A stretch of DNA of 64,000 nt from Pseudobacteroides sp. (GCF_036567765.1 NZ_DATCTU010000098.1:1-64000); one strand, 5' to 3'. Shown: positions 16,423 through 27,633, counted from the stretch's first letter. The notes: a model not told the origin generated them from the letters alone. Translations and numbers: made by a program.

Positions 16423-17625
16423 ATGGAATTGAATGAAATTATGGAACTTGACAAAAAATACTTTGTAAATACATTTGGCAGCAGAACCCCTGTATGCTTT
16501 GAATACGGTAAAGGCATAAACTTATGGAGCACAGACGGCAAGAAATATACAGATCTTTTTGCAGGAATTGCAGTAAGTGCTTTGGGCCATTCACACCCCA
16601 ACCTTGTTGATGCTATAAAGACGCAGGCTGAAAAATTTATACACTGCTCAAATCTCTATTACATTGAGCCCCAGGCAAAGCTTGCAAAGGCTCTTGTTGA
16701 AAACTCATGTGCAGATAAAGTTTTCTTTTCAAACAGCGGAGCAGAAGCCAATGAGGCAGCTATTAAACTTGCACGAATTTACTTTAAGAAAAAGGGAATG
16801 CCTGAAAAATACGAGATCATAACCCTTGAAAAATCCTTCCACGGAAGGACTCTTGCCACCATCGCAGCTACAGGCCAGGATAAGTATCAAAAACCATACT
16901 GCCCACTTACACCATCATTTACCAGTGTCCCTGCAAATGATCTGGAAGCATTAAAAAATGCCATAAATGAAAACACCTGTGCCGTTATGTTGGAACCAAT
17001 TCAGGGAGAAGGCGGAATAAATCTCCTTTCACCTGAGTATATGAAAGGCGTTAGGGAGCTATGCGATAAGGAAGGCATTTTCCTCATTCTTGACGAGGTC
17101 CAATCAGGACTTGGAAGGACTGGAAAACTCCTTGCATATCAACACTTCGATATTGAGCCCGATATATTTACGCTTGCAAAGGCATTAGGCGGAGGATTCC
17201 CAATTGGTGCAATGTGTGCCAAAGATCATGTTGCCAAGGCTTTTGAGCCCGGAGATCACGGTTCAACCTTTGGGGGCAACCCTCTTGCATGTGCGGCAGG
17301 CCTTGCAGTAGTGGAAACCATGCTGAATGAAAAGCTTGTTGAAAACTCAGCAAAAATGGGAGATTACTTTATAGAACAGCTTTGCAGTTTAAAAGAAAAA
17401 TATAGCTTCATATCCGACATAAGGGGAAAAGGCCTTATGATAGGAATCGAAGTAAGCAACGGTAAGGCAAAAGAACTTGTTACAGCATGTTTTGAAAGCG
17501 GTTATCTTGTAGGAAATGTGGGGCCTGGGATTATGAGGGTTCTTCCTCCTCTAATCGTGAGCAAGGAAGACATTGACGGCTTCATAAACGTATTTGATAT
17601 TATATTATCCCGCTTTTCCAACTAA
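16423..17625 (+). CDS. argD: acetylornithine aminotransferase
   Basis: PLP-dependent class III aminotransferase converting N-acetylglutamate semialdehyde to acetylornithine (400 residues). Visible motifs are FFSNSGAEANEAAIKLAR, SFHGRTLAT, LDEVQSGLGRTG and the PLP lysine in TLAKALGGGFPIGA. ATG 16423 has GGAGG eight bases upstream; the 11-codon in-frame extension lacks a ribosome binding site. Follows argB by 41 bp. Confidence 0.96.
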   Translation: MELNEIMELDKKYFVNTFGSRTPVCFEYGKGINLWSTDGKKYTDLFAGIAVSALGHSHPNLVDAIKTQAEKFIHCSNLYYIEPQAKLAKALVENSCADKVFFSNSGAEANEAAIKLARIYFKKKGMPEKYEIITLEKSFHGRTLATIAATGQDKYQKPYCPLTPSFTSVPANDLEALKNAINENTCAVMLEPIQGEGGINLLSPEYMKGVRELCDKEGIFLILDEVQSGLGRTGKLLAYQHFDIEPDIFTLAKALGGGFPIGAMCAKDHVAKAFEPGDHGSTFGGNPLACAAGLAVVETMLNEKLVENSAKMGDYFIEQLCSLKEKYSFISDIRGKGLMIGIEVSNGKAKELVTACFESGYLVGNVGPGIMRVLPPLIVSKEDIDGFINVFDIILSRFSN

Positions 17626-17649
17626 ATTTGTAGTTTAAGGAGAGATTGC

Positions 17650-18705
17650 ATGAAGTCTGTTTTAGTTCTTGAAGACGGCACATATTTTACAGGTGAAAGC
17701 TTTGGCCGCAAAGGTGAAGCTTTCGGAGAGATTGTATTCAATACCTGCATGACCGGATATCAGGAAGTAACAACTGATCCTTCCTATAATGGGCAGATAG
17801 TTGCTATGACTTACCCTCTAATAGGTAATTACGGATTCAACCAATTGGATAATGAATCTTACAAACCTCATATACAAGGCTTTATTGTAAGTGAGCTTTG
17901 TGATTACCCCAGCAACTGGAGATGCGGCATGAGTGCCGACAAGTACTTTGAAACCAATAACATTACCGGTATTAAAGGAATTGATACAAGGGCTTTGACT
18001 CAATATATCAGAAAGTTTGGAAGCATGTATGGTGTAATATCCAGCGAATGCGGGAACATAGATATACTGATGGAAAAACTTAAGTCCGAGAAAGAACGCA
18101 AAAGAAATCTTGTAATGGAAGTTACTACAAAAATTCCTGTTTATAAACCCGGTCCAGGGAAAAGGATAGTTGTCATGGACTTTGGGGTGAAAAACAATAT
18201 AATAAGGGCTCTGCAGGACAGGAATTGCTATATATGCATCCTTCCTGCCTTTTCTACTTTGGATGACATTGTGAAACATGACCCTGAAGGTATACTTTTA
18301 TCTAACGGCCCCGGTGATCCTATGGACCTGTTGTCTGTTAAGAACACTGTAGAAAGCCTCATTGGTTTAAAACCCATTATGGGAATCTGTTTAGGTCACC
18401 AACTTCTTGGAATTGCCCTGGGCGGGGTGACATACAAGCTTAAGTTCGGTCACCATGGAGGCAACCACCCGGTTAAAGACCTTAGAACAGGCCGTTGTTA
18501 TATTACATCACAAAATCACAACTACGCTCTGGAAAAGGACTTTTCCAAAGATGTAACCATTACCCATGTTAATATAAACGACAATACTACAGAGGGCTTC
18601 AGGCACAACACACTTCCGATACTTAGCGTGCAATACCATCCGGAAGCCGCTCCAGGCCCACAGGATTCTGCTTATATTTTTGATGAATTTATGAATTTAT
18701 TATAG
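17650..18705 (+). CDS. carA: carbamoyl-phosphate synthase small subunit
   Basis: Glutaminase subunit that releases ammonia for CarB. 351 residues: the N-terminal small-subunit domain ([20 protein letters not shown]) and a C-terminal class I amidotransferase domain with nucleophile Cys in GICLGHQ and the His/Glu of [19 protein letters not shown] lies before ATG. It sits 24 bp after argD and 19 bp before carB; placement in an arg operon suggests carbamoyl phosphate for arginine rather than a pyrimidine-only enzyme. Confidence 0.97.
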   Translation: MKSVLVLEDGTYFTGESFGRKGEAFGEIVFNTCMTGYQEVTTDPSYNGQIVAMTYPLIGNYGFNQLDNESYKPHIQGFIVSELCDYPSNWRCGMSADKYFETNNITGIKGIDTRALTQYIRKFGSMYGVISSECGNIDILMEKLKSEKERKRNLVMEVTTKIPVYKPGPGKRIVVMDFGVKNNIIRALQDRNCYICILPAFSTLDDIVKHDPEGILLSNGPGDPMDLLSVKNTVESLIGLKPIMGICLGHQLLGIALGGVTYKLKFGHHGGNHPVKDLRTGRCYITSQNHNYALEKDFSKDVTITHVNINDNTTEGFRHNTLPILSVQYHPEAAPGPQDSAYIFDEFMNLL

Positions 18706-18724
18706 ATTTAAATCGGAGGTCAAA

Positions 18725-21700
18725 ATGCCAAAAAGGGAAAATATAAAAAAAGTGCTCGTCATTGGCTCAGGTCCTATAATAATAGGTCAGGCGGCAGAAT
18801 TCGACTACTCCGGAGCTCAAGCCTGCAAATCCCTTCGCGAGGAAGGCATGGAGGTAGTATTGGTAAACAGTAATCCTGCTACTATTATGACCGACAGAGA
18901 AATAGCAGATCATGTATACATAGAGCCAATTACCCTTGAGTTTTTGAAGAAAATTATAATAAAAGAAAAACCTGATGGAATACTGGCTTCCTTAGGAGGG
19001 CAGACAGGTCTTAACATGGCTGTTGAACTCTCTGAGGACGGCATACTCCAAGAGCTTGGAATAGAGCTTTTAGGAACCTCCTTGCAGTCTATAAAGCTCG
19101 CAGAGGATAGGGAGCTTTTCAAGCAAACCATGAACAGAATTACTGAAAAGGTCCCCCAAAGTGCCATAGTCACCAATATGGCAGATGCTCTGGAGTTTGC
19201 GGCGACCAACAAATTTCCCATTATCATAAGGCCGGCTTATACATTAGGCGGTACTGGCGGTGGAATTGCTACAAATTTGGATGAGTTTGAATATATTTGT
19301 GGCAAGGGACTTAAGCTCAGTATGATAAACCAGGTCCTTCTTGAGCAGAGTGTTGCAGGATGGAAGGAAATCGAATATGAGGTTATCCGGGACGGTGCCG
19401 ACAACTGCATAGTAGTATGTAATATGGAAAACTTTGATCCGGTGGGTGTACATACAGGTGACAGCATTGTTGTAGCACCAAGCCAGACCTTGTCTGATAT
19501 TGAGTATCAGATGCTCAGATCCGCCTCAATAAAAATAATCCGTGCTCTGGACATAAAGGGCGGATGCAATATACAGTTTGCCCTCAACCCACACAGCTTC
19601 GAGTATGTGGTCATTGAAGTAAACCCAAGGGTTAGCCGTTCAAGTGCTCTTGCATCTAAGGCTACAGGATATCCTATTGCCAGAGTGGCTGCCAAGATCG
19701 CAATAGGCCTAAATCTTGATGAGATAAAGAATTCTGTAACTCAAAATACTTATGCCTGCTTTGAGCCATCCCTGGACTATATCGTTACTAAAGTGCCCAG
19801 ATGGCCTTTTGATAAATTCATTACAGCAGACCGAAGCCTGGGAACTCAAATGAAAGCAACCGGTGAGGTCATGGCTATAGGCCGAACCTTTGAGGAGTCA
19901 CTGCTTAAGGCTATAGACTCGCTGGATATTAAAATCAATTATCAGCTTGGACTAAGCTTATTTGAAAACAAAACAGTGGCAGAACTGATGGAATTTATCC
20001 AACAAGCCCATGATGAAAGAATTTTTGCTATATGCAAGGCTCTGCAAAAAGGTGTTACTTGCGAAGAAATATGCAAGGTAACAAAAATCGATATGTTTTT
20101 CTTGAAAAAGCTTGAAAAAATCGTAAATATGGCGGAAGACATCAAAAATGCAGGCATAGCATTTTTAGATTATGACCTATACACAAGGGCTAAGAAGATT
20201 GGTTTCGGTGATTCGTACATTGCAAACCTGACCCGTGTATCTGTAGATAAAATAAGCGATTTGCGGCACAAGTACCCCATAAATCCGGTTTATAAAATAG
20301 TTGACACCTGTGCCGGTGAGTTTGAAGCAGTAACGCCTTATTATTATTCAACTTATGAGGAAAAGGACGATGTAACAGTATCTGAAAGCAAAAAGGTCCT
20401 TGTTATCGGTTCAGGCCCCATAAGAATAGGCCAGGGAATTGAGTTTGATTACTGCAGCGTTCATTCCATCAAAGCACTTACAGAAATGGGATACGAATCA
20501 ATAATCATAAACAACAACCCGGAAACAGTAAGCACAGATTTCGATACTGCTGATAAGCTTTACTTTGAACCTCTTACTAAAGAATGCGTGCTCGATATAA
20601 TAGAAAAAGAGGAGCCTGTGGGCGTTATAGTGCAGTTTGGGGGCCAGACAGCCATAAACCTGGCGGCTTCCCTTCAAAAGGAGGGCGTCCGGATACTTGG
20701 TACATCTGTTATTGATATTGACATTGCAGAAGATCGGGATAAATTTCTTAAGCTGTTAGAAAAGCTGGATATACCCATACCCCCAGGAAGCACTGCTTTT
20801 TCTATTGACCAGGCAAAAATTATAGCCAACCAGATCGGCTATCCTGTTTTGGTAAGACCTTCATATGTGCTTGGCGGAAGAGCCATGGAAATAGTATACA
20901 ATGACCAGATGCTGGATGAATATATGGGCAGGGCTGTTGACTTGTCATCAAGACATCCCATCCTTATTGACAAATATATAGAAGGCAAGGAAATTGAAGT
21001 GGACGGGATCTGCGACGCTACAGATGTAATTATTCCCGGGATTATGGAACACATCGAAAGGGCCGGTGTTCACTCGGGAGACAGCATCTCAGTATACCCA
21101 TCAAGGTCTCTTTCGCAGGAAATTAAGTATACTGTTGTAGATTACACCATAAGGCTGTCAAAGGCACTGAATATTCTAGGGCTTTTTAACATACAATTTG
21201 TAACAGACAATGAAGGCAAGGTTTACGTAATAGAGGTAAACCCAAGGGCCAGCAGAACAGTTCCCTACATGAGCAAAATAACAGGTATTCCAATGGTAAA
21301 TGTGGCGACAAAGCTTATTTTGGGTAAAACATTAAAGGAAATGGGCTATACACCCGGCCTTTATAAAGAAACAGAGTTTTATGCAGTAAAAGCCCCTGTA
21401 TTCTCCTTCTCAAAGCTCACCACGGTAGACACATTCCTTGGACCTGAAATGAAGTCTACGGGAGAAGTAATGGGAGTTGATAAGGATTACCACACAGCAC
21501 TTTACAAGGCATTTGTAGCGTCAGGACTAAAGATTCCTTTAAACGGAACAGCACTTATATCTGTAGCCGACAGGAACAAGGAAGAGTGCAAGGACATAGC
21601 ACAGAAGCTTTGGGATCTTGGGTTTAGGCTCATCGCCAGCGAAGATACTTATTTATATCTATCAAGGGCAGGAATAGAGGTTGAAGCAGTTTCCAATGAG

Positions 21701-21937
21701 GAAATACTTGATTATTTGAAGAACGATAATATTTCTCTTGTAATCAATACTCCAACCAGGGGCAGAATACCTACCAGGCTTGGATTCCAGTTAAGGAGAA
21801 CCGCCATGGAGTATAACATTCCCTGCATTACCTCAATTGATACAGCTAATGCCGCATTGGAAGTTCTTGAGCATATTATCAACAAAAAAGATGCTGCGGT
21901 TTATGCATTGGACGAATATTCAGAATTACAAAGTTAA
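18725..21937 (+). CDS. carB: carbamoyl-phosphate synthase large subunit
   Basis: Synthetase subunit (1070 residues, normal family length). Two homologous halves each contain an ATP-grasp domain: [17 protein letters not shown] starts the first half and [15 protein letters not shown] the second (about residue 560); [18 protein letters not shown] and [13 protein letters not shown] are the paired metal/ATP motifs. The C-terminal MGS-like allosteric domain (about 935-1070; INTPTRGR) is present. CGGAGG ribosome binding site. Longest gene of the arg operon. Confidence 0.98.
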   Translation: MPKRENIKKVLVIGSGPIIIGQAAEFDYSGAQACKSLREEGMEVVLVNSNPATIMTDREIADHVYIEPITLEFLKKIIIKEKPDGILASLGGQTGLNMAVELSEDGILQELGIELLGTSLQSIKLAEDRELFKQTMNRITEKVPQSAIVTNMADALEFAATNKFPIIIRPAYTLGGTGGGIATNLDEFEYICGKGLKLSMINQVLLEQSVAGWKEIEYEVIRDGADNCIVVCNMENFDPVGVHTGDSIVVAPSQTLSDIEYQMLRSASIKIIRALDIKGGCNIQFALNPHSFEYVVIEVNPRVSRSSALASKATGYPIARVAAKIAIGLNLDEIKNSVTQNTYACFEPSLDYIVTKVPRWPFDKFITADRSLGTQMKATGEVMAIGRTFEESLLKAIDSLDIKINYQLGLSLFENKTVAELMEFIQQAHDERIFAICKALQKGVTCEEICKVTKIDMFFLKKLEKIVNMAEDIKNAGIAFLDYDLYTRAKKIGFGDSYIANLTRVSVDKISDLRHKYPINPVYKIVDTCAGEFEAVTPYYYSTYEEKDDVTVSESKKVLVIGSGPIRIGQGIEFDYCSVHSIKALTEMGYESIIINNNPETVSTDFDTADKLYFEPLTKECVLDIIEKEEPVGVIVQFGGQTAINLAASLQKEGVRILGTSVIDIDIAEDRDKFLKLLEKLDIPIPPGSTAFSIDQAKIIANQIGYPVLVRPSYVLGGRAMEIVYNDQMLDEYMGRAVDLSSRHPILIDKYIEGKEIEVDGICDATDVIIPGIMEHIERAGVHSGDSISVYPSRSLSQEIKYTVVDYTIRLSKALNILGLFNIQFVTDNEGKVYVIEVNPRASRTVPYMSKITGIPMVNVATKLILGKTLKEMGYTPGLYKETEFYAVKAPVFSFSKLTTVDTFLGPEMKSTGEVMGVDKDYHTALYKAFVASGLKIPLNGTALISVADRNKEECKDIAQKLWDLGFRLIASEDTYLYLSRAGIEVEAVSNEEILDYLKNDNISLVINTPTRGRIPTRLGFQLRRTAMEYNIPCITSIDTANAALEVLEHIINKKDAAVYALDEYSELQS

Positions 21938-22003
21938 ATGGGAATTATAAAAAACAACCGATCGTGCCTAACCATGAAAATAACTTTTTAGGAGGAATAT
22001 ACT

Positions 22004-22924
22004 ATGAAGCACTTAATAAGTGTTTATGATTTGACATTAGAGGATATCAACGAAATTTTCAGCCTTGCAGAGAAGCTCAAGAGGCAGCTAAAGGAAGGCG
22101 TAGAGCATAAACTTTTAAAAAATAAGACCCTCGGGATGATATTTACAAAATCCTCTACTAGAACCAGGGTTTCATTTGAAGTGGGAATGTATCAATTGGG
22201 CGGTTACCCACTCTTCCTAAGCTCCAATGACATTCAACTTGGCAGGGGTGAAACCATATATGATACAGCTCAAGTTCTATCCAGGTATATAGACGGTATA
22301 ATGATACGTACTTTTGATCACAGTGATGTGGAAGAGCTTGCCAAATACGGTGATATTCCTGTTATTAACGGACTTACTGATCTTATGCACCCATGCCAGA
22401 TTTTAGCCGACCTCTTTACTGTTTATGAGCACAAGGGTGAATTGAAGGGCCTAAAGCTTGCGTATGTAGGTGACGGCAATAATATTGCAAACTCACTGCT
22501 CCATGGCTGTGCAAAAGTAGGAATGGATATATCTGTAGCTTCACCGAAGGGATATGAGTGCGACATGAACATCATAGCTGAAGCACAGAAGGATGCAGAG
22601 ATTTCGGGCTCTAAAATCGTTCTTACAGAAAATCCTTATGAAGCTGTCAAGGATGCAGATGTAATATACACAGACACCTGGGTAAGCATGGGTCAGGAAG
22701 CCGAAAAAGCAGAACGCATTAAAATCTTCATGCCATACCAGGTTAACAGCGATCTGTTCTCAAAGGCTAAGGAAGATGCAATTTTCCTCCATTGCCTGCC
22801 TGCATACAGGGATTATGAGGTTACTACAGATATAATTGACGGTTCGCAGTCTCTGGTTTTTGATGAAGCTGAAAACAGACTTCATGTTCAAAAAGCTATT
22901 ATGGTTAAACTAATGGGACAATAA
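22004..22924 (+). CDS. argF: ornithine carbamoyltransferase
   Basis: Joins ornithine and carbamoyl phosphate to citrulline. The 306-residue protein has the carbamoyl-phosphate loop SSTRTRVSFEVG, MIRTFDH, the HPCQILADL motif and the ornithine loop FLHCLPAYRDYEV. AGGAGG precedes ATG by eight bases. It is 66 bp after carB with no terminator between, so still within the operon. Confidence 0.97.
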   Translation: MKHLISVYDLTLEDINEIFSLAEKLKRQLKEGVEHKLLKNKTLGMIFTKSSTRTRVSFEVGMYQLGGYPLFLSSNDIQLGRGETIYDTAQVLSRYIDGIMIRTFDHSDVEELAKYGDIPVINGLTDLMHPCQILADLFTVYEHKGELKGLKLAYVGDGNNIANSLLHGCAKVGMDISVASPKGYECDMNIIAEAQKDAEISGSKIVLTENPYEAVKDADVIYTDTWVSMGQEAEKAERIKIFMPYQVNSDLFSKAKEDAIFLHCLPAYRDYEVTTDIIDGSQSLVFDEAENRLHVQKAIMVKLMGQ

Positions 22925-22942
22925 TCAGGAAGGTATTTGGCT

Positions 22943-23419
22943 ATGAATTACTCGTTTATAATCAGGAAGGCAACCGCTGAGGATGCAAAGGCTATCCAAA
23001 CCATTACAAAAATGGCTTTTAAAAAGTATATGGAAGATACCGGCCTTGAAGGAACAATGGATGCCCTTGAAGAAACTATCGAGGATATCGTTGCGGACAT
23101 ATACTCAAAAGAAGTTTTTGTTGCCTTCATTGATGATACTCCGGTAGGTACAATACGACTTAAGATAAACCCCGATAACACTGCATACATAAGCAGGTTT
23201 GGTGTCAATACCGAATACCATAATATAGGTATAGGCAAATCACTCATTAATCTGATTGACAAGGTAGTAAAAAACAAGGGTATAAAGAGAGTTACCCTTC
23301 ACACTGCTTCCAAATACAAGGATCTCATCAGGTTTTACTACGGTAGAGGCTTTTACATTGAGTCTACTTCTTGTGATCGCGGATACATACGTGCACTACT
23401 GGTAAAAGAATACAATTAG
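22943..23419 (+). CDS. GNAT acetyltransferase at the end of the arg operon
   Basis: A 158-residue single GNAT domain: IRKATAEDAKAIQ at the N-terminus, VAFIDDTPVGTIRL (beta4), the acetyl-CoA pyrophosphate loop in VNTEYHNIGIGKSLINL (H-N-I-G-I-G-K) and a C-terminal FYYGRGFYIEST. The substrate cannot be read from sequence. Position as the last gene of an operon that contains argC, B, D and F but no argJ or argA makes N-acetylglutamate synthase a reasonable candidate; a general amino-acid or peptide acetyltransferase is the alternative. ATG 22943 has AGGAAGG nine bases upstream; a TTG two codons earlier is too close to the site. Confidence 0.8.
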   Translation: MNYSFIIRKATAEDAKAIQTITKMAFKKYMEDTGLEGTMDALEETIEDIVADIYSKEVFVAFIDDTPVGTIRLKINPDNTAYISRFGVNTEYHNIGIGKSLINLIDKVVKNKGIKRVTLHTASKYKDLIRFYYGRGFYIESTSCDRGYIRALLVKEYN

Positions 23420-23426
23420 GGAATTA

Positions 23427-23476
23427 GAAATCCCTCCTAAATCTTATAACAAGAGACTTAGGAGGGATTTCTTTTA
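23427..23476 (+). terminator. arg operon terminator
   Basis: GAAATCCCTCCTAA (23427-23440) pairs perfectly with TTAGGAGGGATTTC (23458-23471), with further pairing inside the loop, followed by TTTT. It closes the operon 8 bp after the GNAT stop codon. Confidence 0.95.
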
Positions 23477-23526
23477 ATAGTGCCTATTATAGATGCTCTA
23501 TAAGAGCCAGAATTATTGGCTTATCC

Positions 23527-26500
23527 TCACAAAGTCATATTTGACAGATTATAAATAACCTGTGCCATTTGTGCTCTATTTGTCAAATCTTGAGGGTTAA
23601 GCTTTACATTACTGCTGTTAATGATTCCATTATTTACGAACAGAGTCATTGCTTCCTTTGCCCAAGTAGCGATATTACCGGAATCACCGAAGCGTTCAAT
23701 GTTTTCACCATCTGAAATTGCAGGTAATTGTTCAATTTTCTTTAATATATTATATAACATAGAAAACATTTCTTGTCTTGTTATTTCTTTATTAGGAGCA
23801 TATAAGTCATTTCCGATTCCATTAGTTATACCAAGCCTTTTAGCCGAAGAAAGATATCCGGAATAGTATGTGTTTCCTGCATCCTTGAAATTTTCTGTCC
23901 AATTCTCATCCGGTTTTAAATTATATGCTCTCATAACCATAACAATAAATTGACCTCTTGTTAATTTGCTTTCCGGTTCAAATTTACCATTACCGTTACC
24001 AACAGTGATTCCTCTTGATGATGCAAAGCTTACTGCATCACTATACCAAGCATTACTTGTCACATCGGAGAAACTTAATTTGTTATAGCCAATAGCATAT
24101 TTTGAGAAATGTGTGGTTTTAAATGTGATCTTACCTGTTGTGGCTTCGTATTTGCAGTTTTTAACTATTTCTGCCACACCTTTATCATTTATGTAATAAA
24201 CCACTATTGCATTGATATCTTCTTCCGGCTTTGGTGAATAAGGAACTGATACAGCCACATTTCCTCCAAATTGTGATATGGTTTTTTCTTCACTTGTAAC
24301 ATTGAAATCATATACAGGTCTATCTCCTACAATTTGTCGGGTATCCGGAGATAATGTTGATGCTTCAACCTTTGAAGCTGTAATTTTTATATCACCCAAA
24401 TTTGCATTTGAAATAGTTGAAAATGTCTTTTTATCGAATGAAATAGAAGCAACCTGGGATGAAATAGTAAAGGAATCGGCTTTACCTTCATGTATTAGCT
24501 TTATTGAATCTTTGTCTATATTGACTTCCACTGCATTGGCTGTTGCAGGTGTTTCCACTTCAAACAAAATTTTAGCGGACGCTTCTTTCCCATCCTTGAC
24601 AGCTTTAGCTAGTGCCTTATTGATGGCAGTATTCGCCTCAGATTGTGTAATTTTAGCTGATGCATTGCCTTTGGTATCAGTAGTAGCAATTACAATTAAC
24701 GAAGAATCATCCAGGTTTTTCTTTTTGTCTTCATCCTTTACGTTTGGTGTGGCTTTTGCCTCAGTCGGTGTTGATGTAGAAGTTGGAATGCTGGTAGGAA
24801 CACTATTGTTAATTGATGAATTTGATGGAGAAGCAACTATAGATACTGTATAAGTTACTATTTTCCCTAATATAGTAATTGTAAGGGTTTGACTTTTGAC
24901 CGCCGAGGCACTATTGAATCCTGTAATATCATTTTTTGATATGGTTTCTACTCTTGTGCTGCTGTCAGGATATGTGCCTGTTACTTCAAGTCCTGTAATG
25001 TCAAGTTTATCACCAACTGTATAACTCAGTTTTGAGGCGGGTTTAGTTATGGAAATACTGTCGGGAGCTATTATTTGTATATCATAAGTTGTTGTCTTTT
25101 CGGCAAAGGTTATGGTGAGTGTTTGAGTATCTGCCAAGTTTGAACTATCAAATCCTGTTATATTCTCCGCAGTAATATTTTCAATCCTCTTACTGAAATC
25201 GCTATAAGTGCCCTCTACTGCCAGTTCTGCTATGTCCAGGCTTTCTCCGGTTTTATAGCTTAATTTTGCAGCCAGAGTTTTTATGGAAATACTGTCAGGT
25301 CCAATTACACTTATAGTGTAATTCAATGTTTGTCCGAAATATGTAATTGTAAGCTCTTGAGTCTCAGTTATTTTAGAGCTGTCAAAACCGGTTATATGGG
25401 AAGGTGATATAGGCTCAACATATGTTATATCACCGGGATAGGTTCCAGTTACTTCAAGACCTGATAAATCCAATGATTCTCCAATTTTATATACTAACTT
25501 GGAAGCAGCTCCGGTTACTGATATACTTGTGGGATTTTTTATATCAACAGTATATGAGGTTATTTTTTCTGCAACTGTTATGGTTAATATCTGACCATCT
25601 ACTTCTGTTGAACTATCAAACCCGGTTACGTTGTCTTTAGTAATATTTATGGTTTTTGTCTCATCACCACTATAATTTGCAGTTATTTCAATTCCCGTGA
25701 TGTCCAATGTGCTCCCAACCGGAAAAATCAGTCTTTGTGCAGGAACAGATATGGATATGCTCTCAGGACCTATAATATCAACAGTGAATGTTGTTGTCTT
25801 GTCACCAATAGTAATGGTAATAACCTGCCCGTTAACTGGCATACTGCTGTCAAAGCCTGATATATCGGACTGTGAAATGCTCAAATCCTTTTCAACATCA
25901 CCGGAAAATATTCCTCTTACGGTTAGTCCTGTAATGTCCAAAGATTCTCCTAATTTGTATGTTGATTTAGTAGCTGGTGTATTGACTTCTATGCTTTGTG
26001 GACCGGATATTTTAACATTATAGGTAGTTGTCCTGCCAAATGCTGTAATGGTCAAAGTCTGACTTTCGGCAGCCACACTGCTGTTGAATCCTGTTATATT
26101 ATTTGCAGCAATGTTAACAGGTATGGTGGTGTCATCACTATACTTTCCAACTACTTCCAGTCCAGAAATATCCAGTGTATCGCCTAGGTTATAATCCAAC
26201 TTGGTTGCAGGGGATGTAATTTCCAAACTGTTAGGAGTAAGAACATTTATCTTGTATGTGGAGGATTTGCCGCTTACGCTAACAGTCAATACTTTATCTG
26301 TTGCTGCCTGAGTGCTGTTGAAGCCTGATACATTGGCTGAAGTGATGTTCACCTCTTGAGTGCTGCCGTCGGAGTAAGCACCATTTACAACCAATCCTGT
26401 AATATCTAAAGTTTCGCCTATCTTATAGTTTAACTTGACGTTAGTTGAATCAAGACTGATGCTTAGCAGTGTTTTTTGTATTTCTTGAAATTTGAACAGT

Positions 26501-27252
26501 GTGGGATATTTTTCTGCATAGGCTTTTGCTGTAGAACCAGCATATCCTTTTATAAGTGTTTTAAATTCGTCCGATGATCCTCCACTAGAATTTCCACTGT
26601 AAATTGTACGATAATCATCCGGTATTATTGTAGTTCCTGATAAAAAGGTAACTGTTCTAACTGTTGAATATCTAAGAGCAGTACCGATATCAGCAACCCC
26701 ATGGGGTATTACCAGCGTATTGACGGGTGCACCTCTTATAAAATTACTTCCCAAATAAGTTATACTGGAAGGAAGAGAAAGTGTTTGCAGTTCCCAGCAA
26801 TCAACAAAAGCTCCAAACTCAATTTTTGTAAGTGTTGAAGGAAGGGAAACATTTGCTAGTGTATGACAGTTATAAAAGGCACCATCATCAATTGTAATTA
26901 CACCTTCCGGTATTATCACACTAGTCAATGTAGTGTTTGCTTGTCCTGTATAATTCATACCTGTACTGTATCCAGTTTTGCTTCCGGACTGATCTGTATA
27001 CCCATCACCAATACTTGTAACCGGATACCCTCCATTTGTTTTTGCTGGTATGGTAACCGATGAAGCAGTTCCAAAATATTGGACAAGGGAAGCAGTGGAA
27101 TTTCTAATCCTATACTTGAAATTTCCTTCTGTTATTTCTGTGTAATTATCTCCATATCCATATGATGAAAAGTTAAAACATGTAAACAAATATAAGATGG
27201 TTATTATGCAAACATAAATACGTTTTAGTCTGATTTGATATACTTTATTCAT
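23527..27252 (-). CDS. large surface protein: BspA-like LRR, seven Ig-like repeats, three SLH domains
   Basis: A 1241-residue exported protein. A signal peptide (about 1-32) is followed by a BspA/LRR_5-like region (about 65-250; LTSVIIPEGVITIDDGAFYNC, LPSTLTKIEFGAF). Seven tandem Ig-like (Big_3-type) repeats of about 78 residues follow (about 258-804), each with YKxGExLDITGL and ITGFDSS motifs. Then come a Ser/Pro/Thr linker, a domain of about 200 residues I cannot name (VAVSVPYSPKPEE), and three C-terminal SLH domains (about 1060-1241; FSDVTSNAWYSDAVSFA). SLH domains bind pyruvylated wall polysaccharide, so this is a surface adhesin or binding protein. AAAGGAG precedes the ATG. It follows a receiver-only gene by 30 bp and may be co-transcribed with it. 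Confidence 0.92.
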   Translation of the reverse strand: MNKVYQIRLKRIYVCIITILYLFTCFNFSSYGYGDNYTEITEGNFKYRIRNSTASLVQYFGTASSVTIPAKTNGGYPVTSIGDGYTDQSGSKTGYSTGMNYTGQANTTLTSVIIPEGVITIDDGAFYNCHTLANVSLPSTLTKIEFGAFVDCWELQTLSLPSSITYLGSNFIRGAPVNTLVIPHGVADIGTALRYSTVRTVTFLSGTTIIPDDYRTIYSGNSSGGSSDEFKTLIKGYAGSTAKAYAEKYPTLFKFQEIQKTLLSISLDSTNVKLNYKIGETLDITGLVVNGAYSDGSTQEVNITSANVSGFNSTQAATDKVLTVSVSGKSSTYKINVLTPNSLEITSPATKLDYNLGDTLDISGLEVVGKYSDDTTIPVNIAANNITGFNSSVAAESQTLTITAFGRTTTYNVKISGPQSIEVNTPATKSTYKLGESLDITGLTVRGIFSGDVEKDLSISQSDISGFDSSMPVNGQVITITIGDKTTTFTVDIIGPESISISVPAQRLIFPVGSTLDITGIEITANYSGDETKTINITKDNVTGFDSSTEVDGQILTITVAEKITSYTVDIKNPTSISVTGAASKLVYKIGESLDLSGLEVTGTYPGDITYVEPISPSHITGFDSSKITETQELTITYFGQTLNYTISVIGPDSISIKTLAAKLSYKTGESLDIAELAVEGTYSDFSKRIENITAENITGFDSSNLADTQTLTITFAEKTTTYDIQIIAPDSISITKPASKLSYTVGDKLDITGLEVTGTYPDSSTRVETISKNDITGFNSASAVKSQTLTITILGKIVTYTVSIVASPSNSSINNSVPTSIPTSTSTPTEAKATPNVKDEDKKKNLDDSSLIVIATTDTKGNASAKITQSEANTAINKALAKAVKDGKEASAKILFEVETPATANAVEVNIDKDSIKLIHEGKADSFTISSQVASISFDKKTFSTISNANLGDIKITASKVEASTLSPDTRQIVGDRPVYDFNVTSEEKTISQFGGNVAVSVPYSPKPEEDINAIVVYYINDKGVAEIVKNCKYEATTGKITFKTTHFSKYAIGYNKLSFSDVTSNAWYSDAVSFASSRGITVGNGNGKFEPESKLTRGQFIVMVMRAYNLKPDENWTENFKDAGNTYYSGYLSSAKRLGITNGIGNDLYAPNKEITRQEMFSMLYNILKKIEQLPAISDGENIERFGDSGNIATWAKEAMTLFVNNGIINSSNVKLNPQDLTNRAQMAQVIYNLSNMTL
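24840..26478 (-). repeat. seven tandem coding repeats of about 234 bp
   Basis: In-frame repeats encoding seven Ig-like domains of about 78 residues in the SLH protein. Units differ substantially at the DNA level but keep the YKxGE-LDI-GL and ITGF-SS anchors, so they diverged after duplication; copy number could vary between strains. Confidence 0.85.
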
Positions 27253-27282
27253 ATAAGGGAGCTCCTTTACATTAGTGTATTT

Positions 27283-27633
27283 TTAACCTGCTCTTTCCAG
27301 TGCTTTCAAAATCCTATCCTTTCGGAGCGGCTTCAGTATGTAGTCCTCTACCCCAATATCAAAGCCGTTCCGGGCAAAGCATTCCTTTTCCGACATCAGT
27401 ACAATATAAACCATCTTCAATCGCCTTTTCAAAGCCAGTGCAAGGTCCAACCCAGACATACCTGGCATCTGAACATCTACAAATATGATGTCAGTTCCTT
27501 CCCTGATGGCTGCTTCCATCGCTTCTACTGCTATGGAATATGTGCCTATTATTTCTATCCCATCTACTTCGTATAGAATGTCGGATAGTTCCTTCAGGCA
27601 CCATTCCTCATCATCCACCATCATCACTCTCAA
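27283..27633 (-). CDS. stand-alone response-regulator receiver domain
   Basis: A 116-residue receiver only: acidic pair D7-D8, phosphoacceptor D53 (FVDVQMPG), Ser in VLMSEKE and Lys in YILKPLR are all present, so phosphorylation is possible, but there is no output domain. The start is TTG at 27633 with GGTGG about seven bases upstream. It resembles the receiver of the next upstream regulator gene and may be a duplicate that lost its DNA-binding half. It sits between a terminator and the SLH protein gene and could be a phosphate sink or a protein-interaction regulator. Confidence 0.85.
   Translation of the reverse strand: MRVMMVDDEEWCLKELSDILYEVDGIEIIGTYSIAVEAMEAAIREGTDIIFVDVQMPGMSGLDLALALKRRLKMVYIVLMSEKECFARNGFDIGVEDYILKPLRKDRILKALERAG

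Noticed and set aside
17818..18279. 153-codon open frame on the - strand
   Set aside because: Lies fully inside carA in the opposite direction; carA is certain, so this is a shadow frame.
24278..24853. 191-codon open frame on the + strand
   Set aside because: It is antisense to the SLH protein gene, low-complexity in composition, and has no ribosome binding site or family match.
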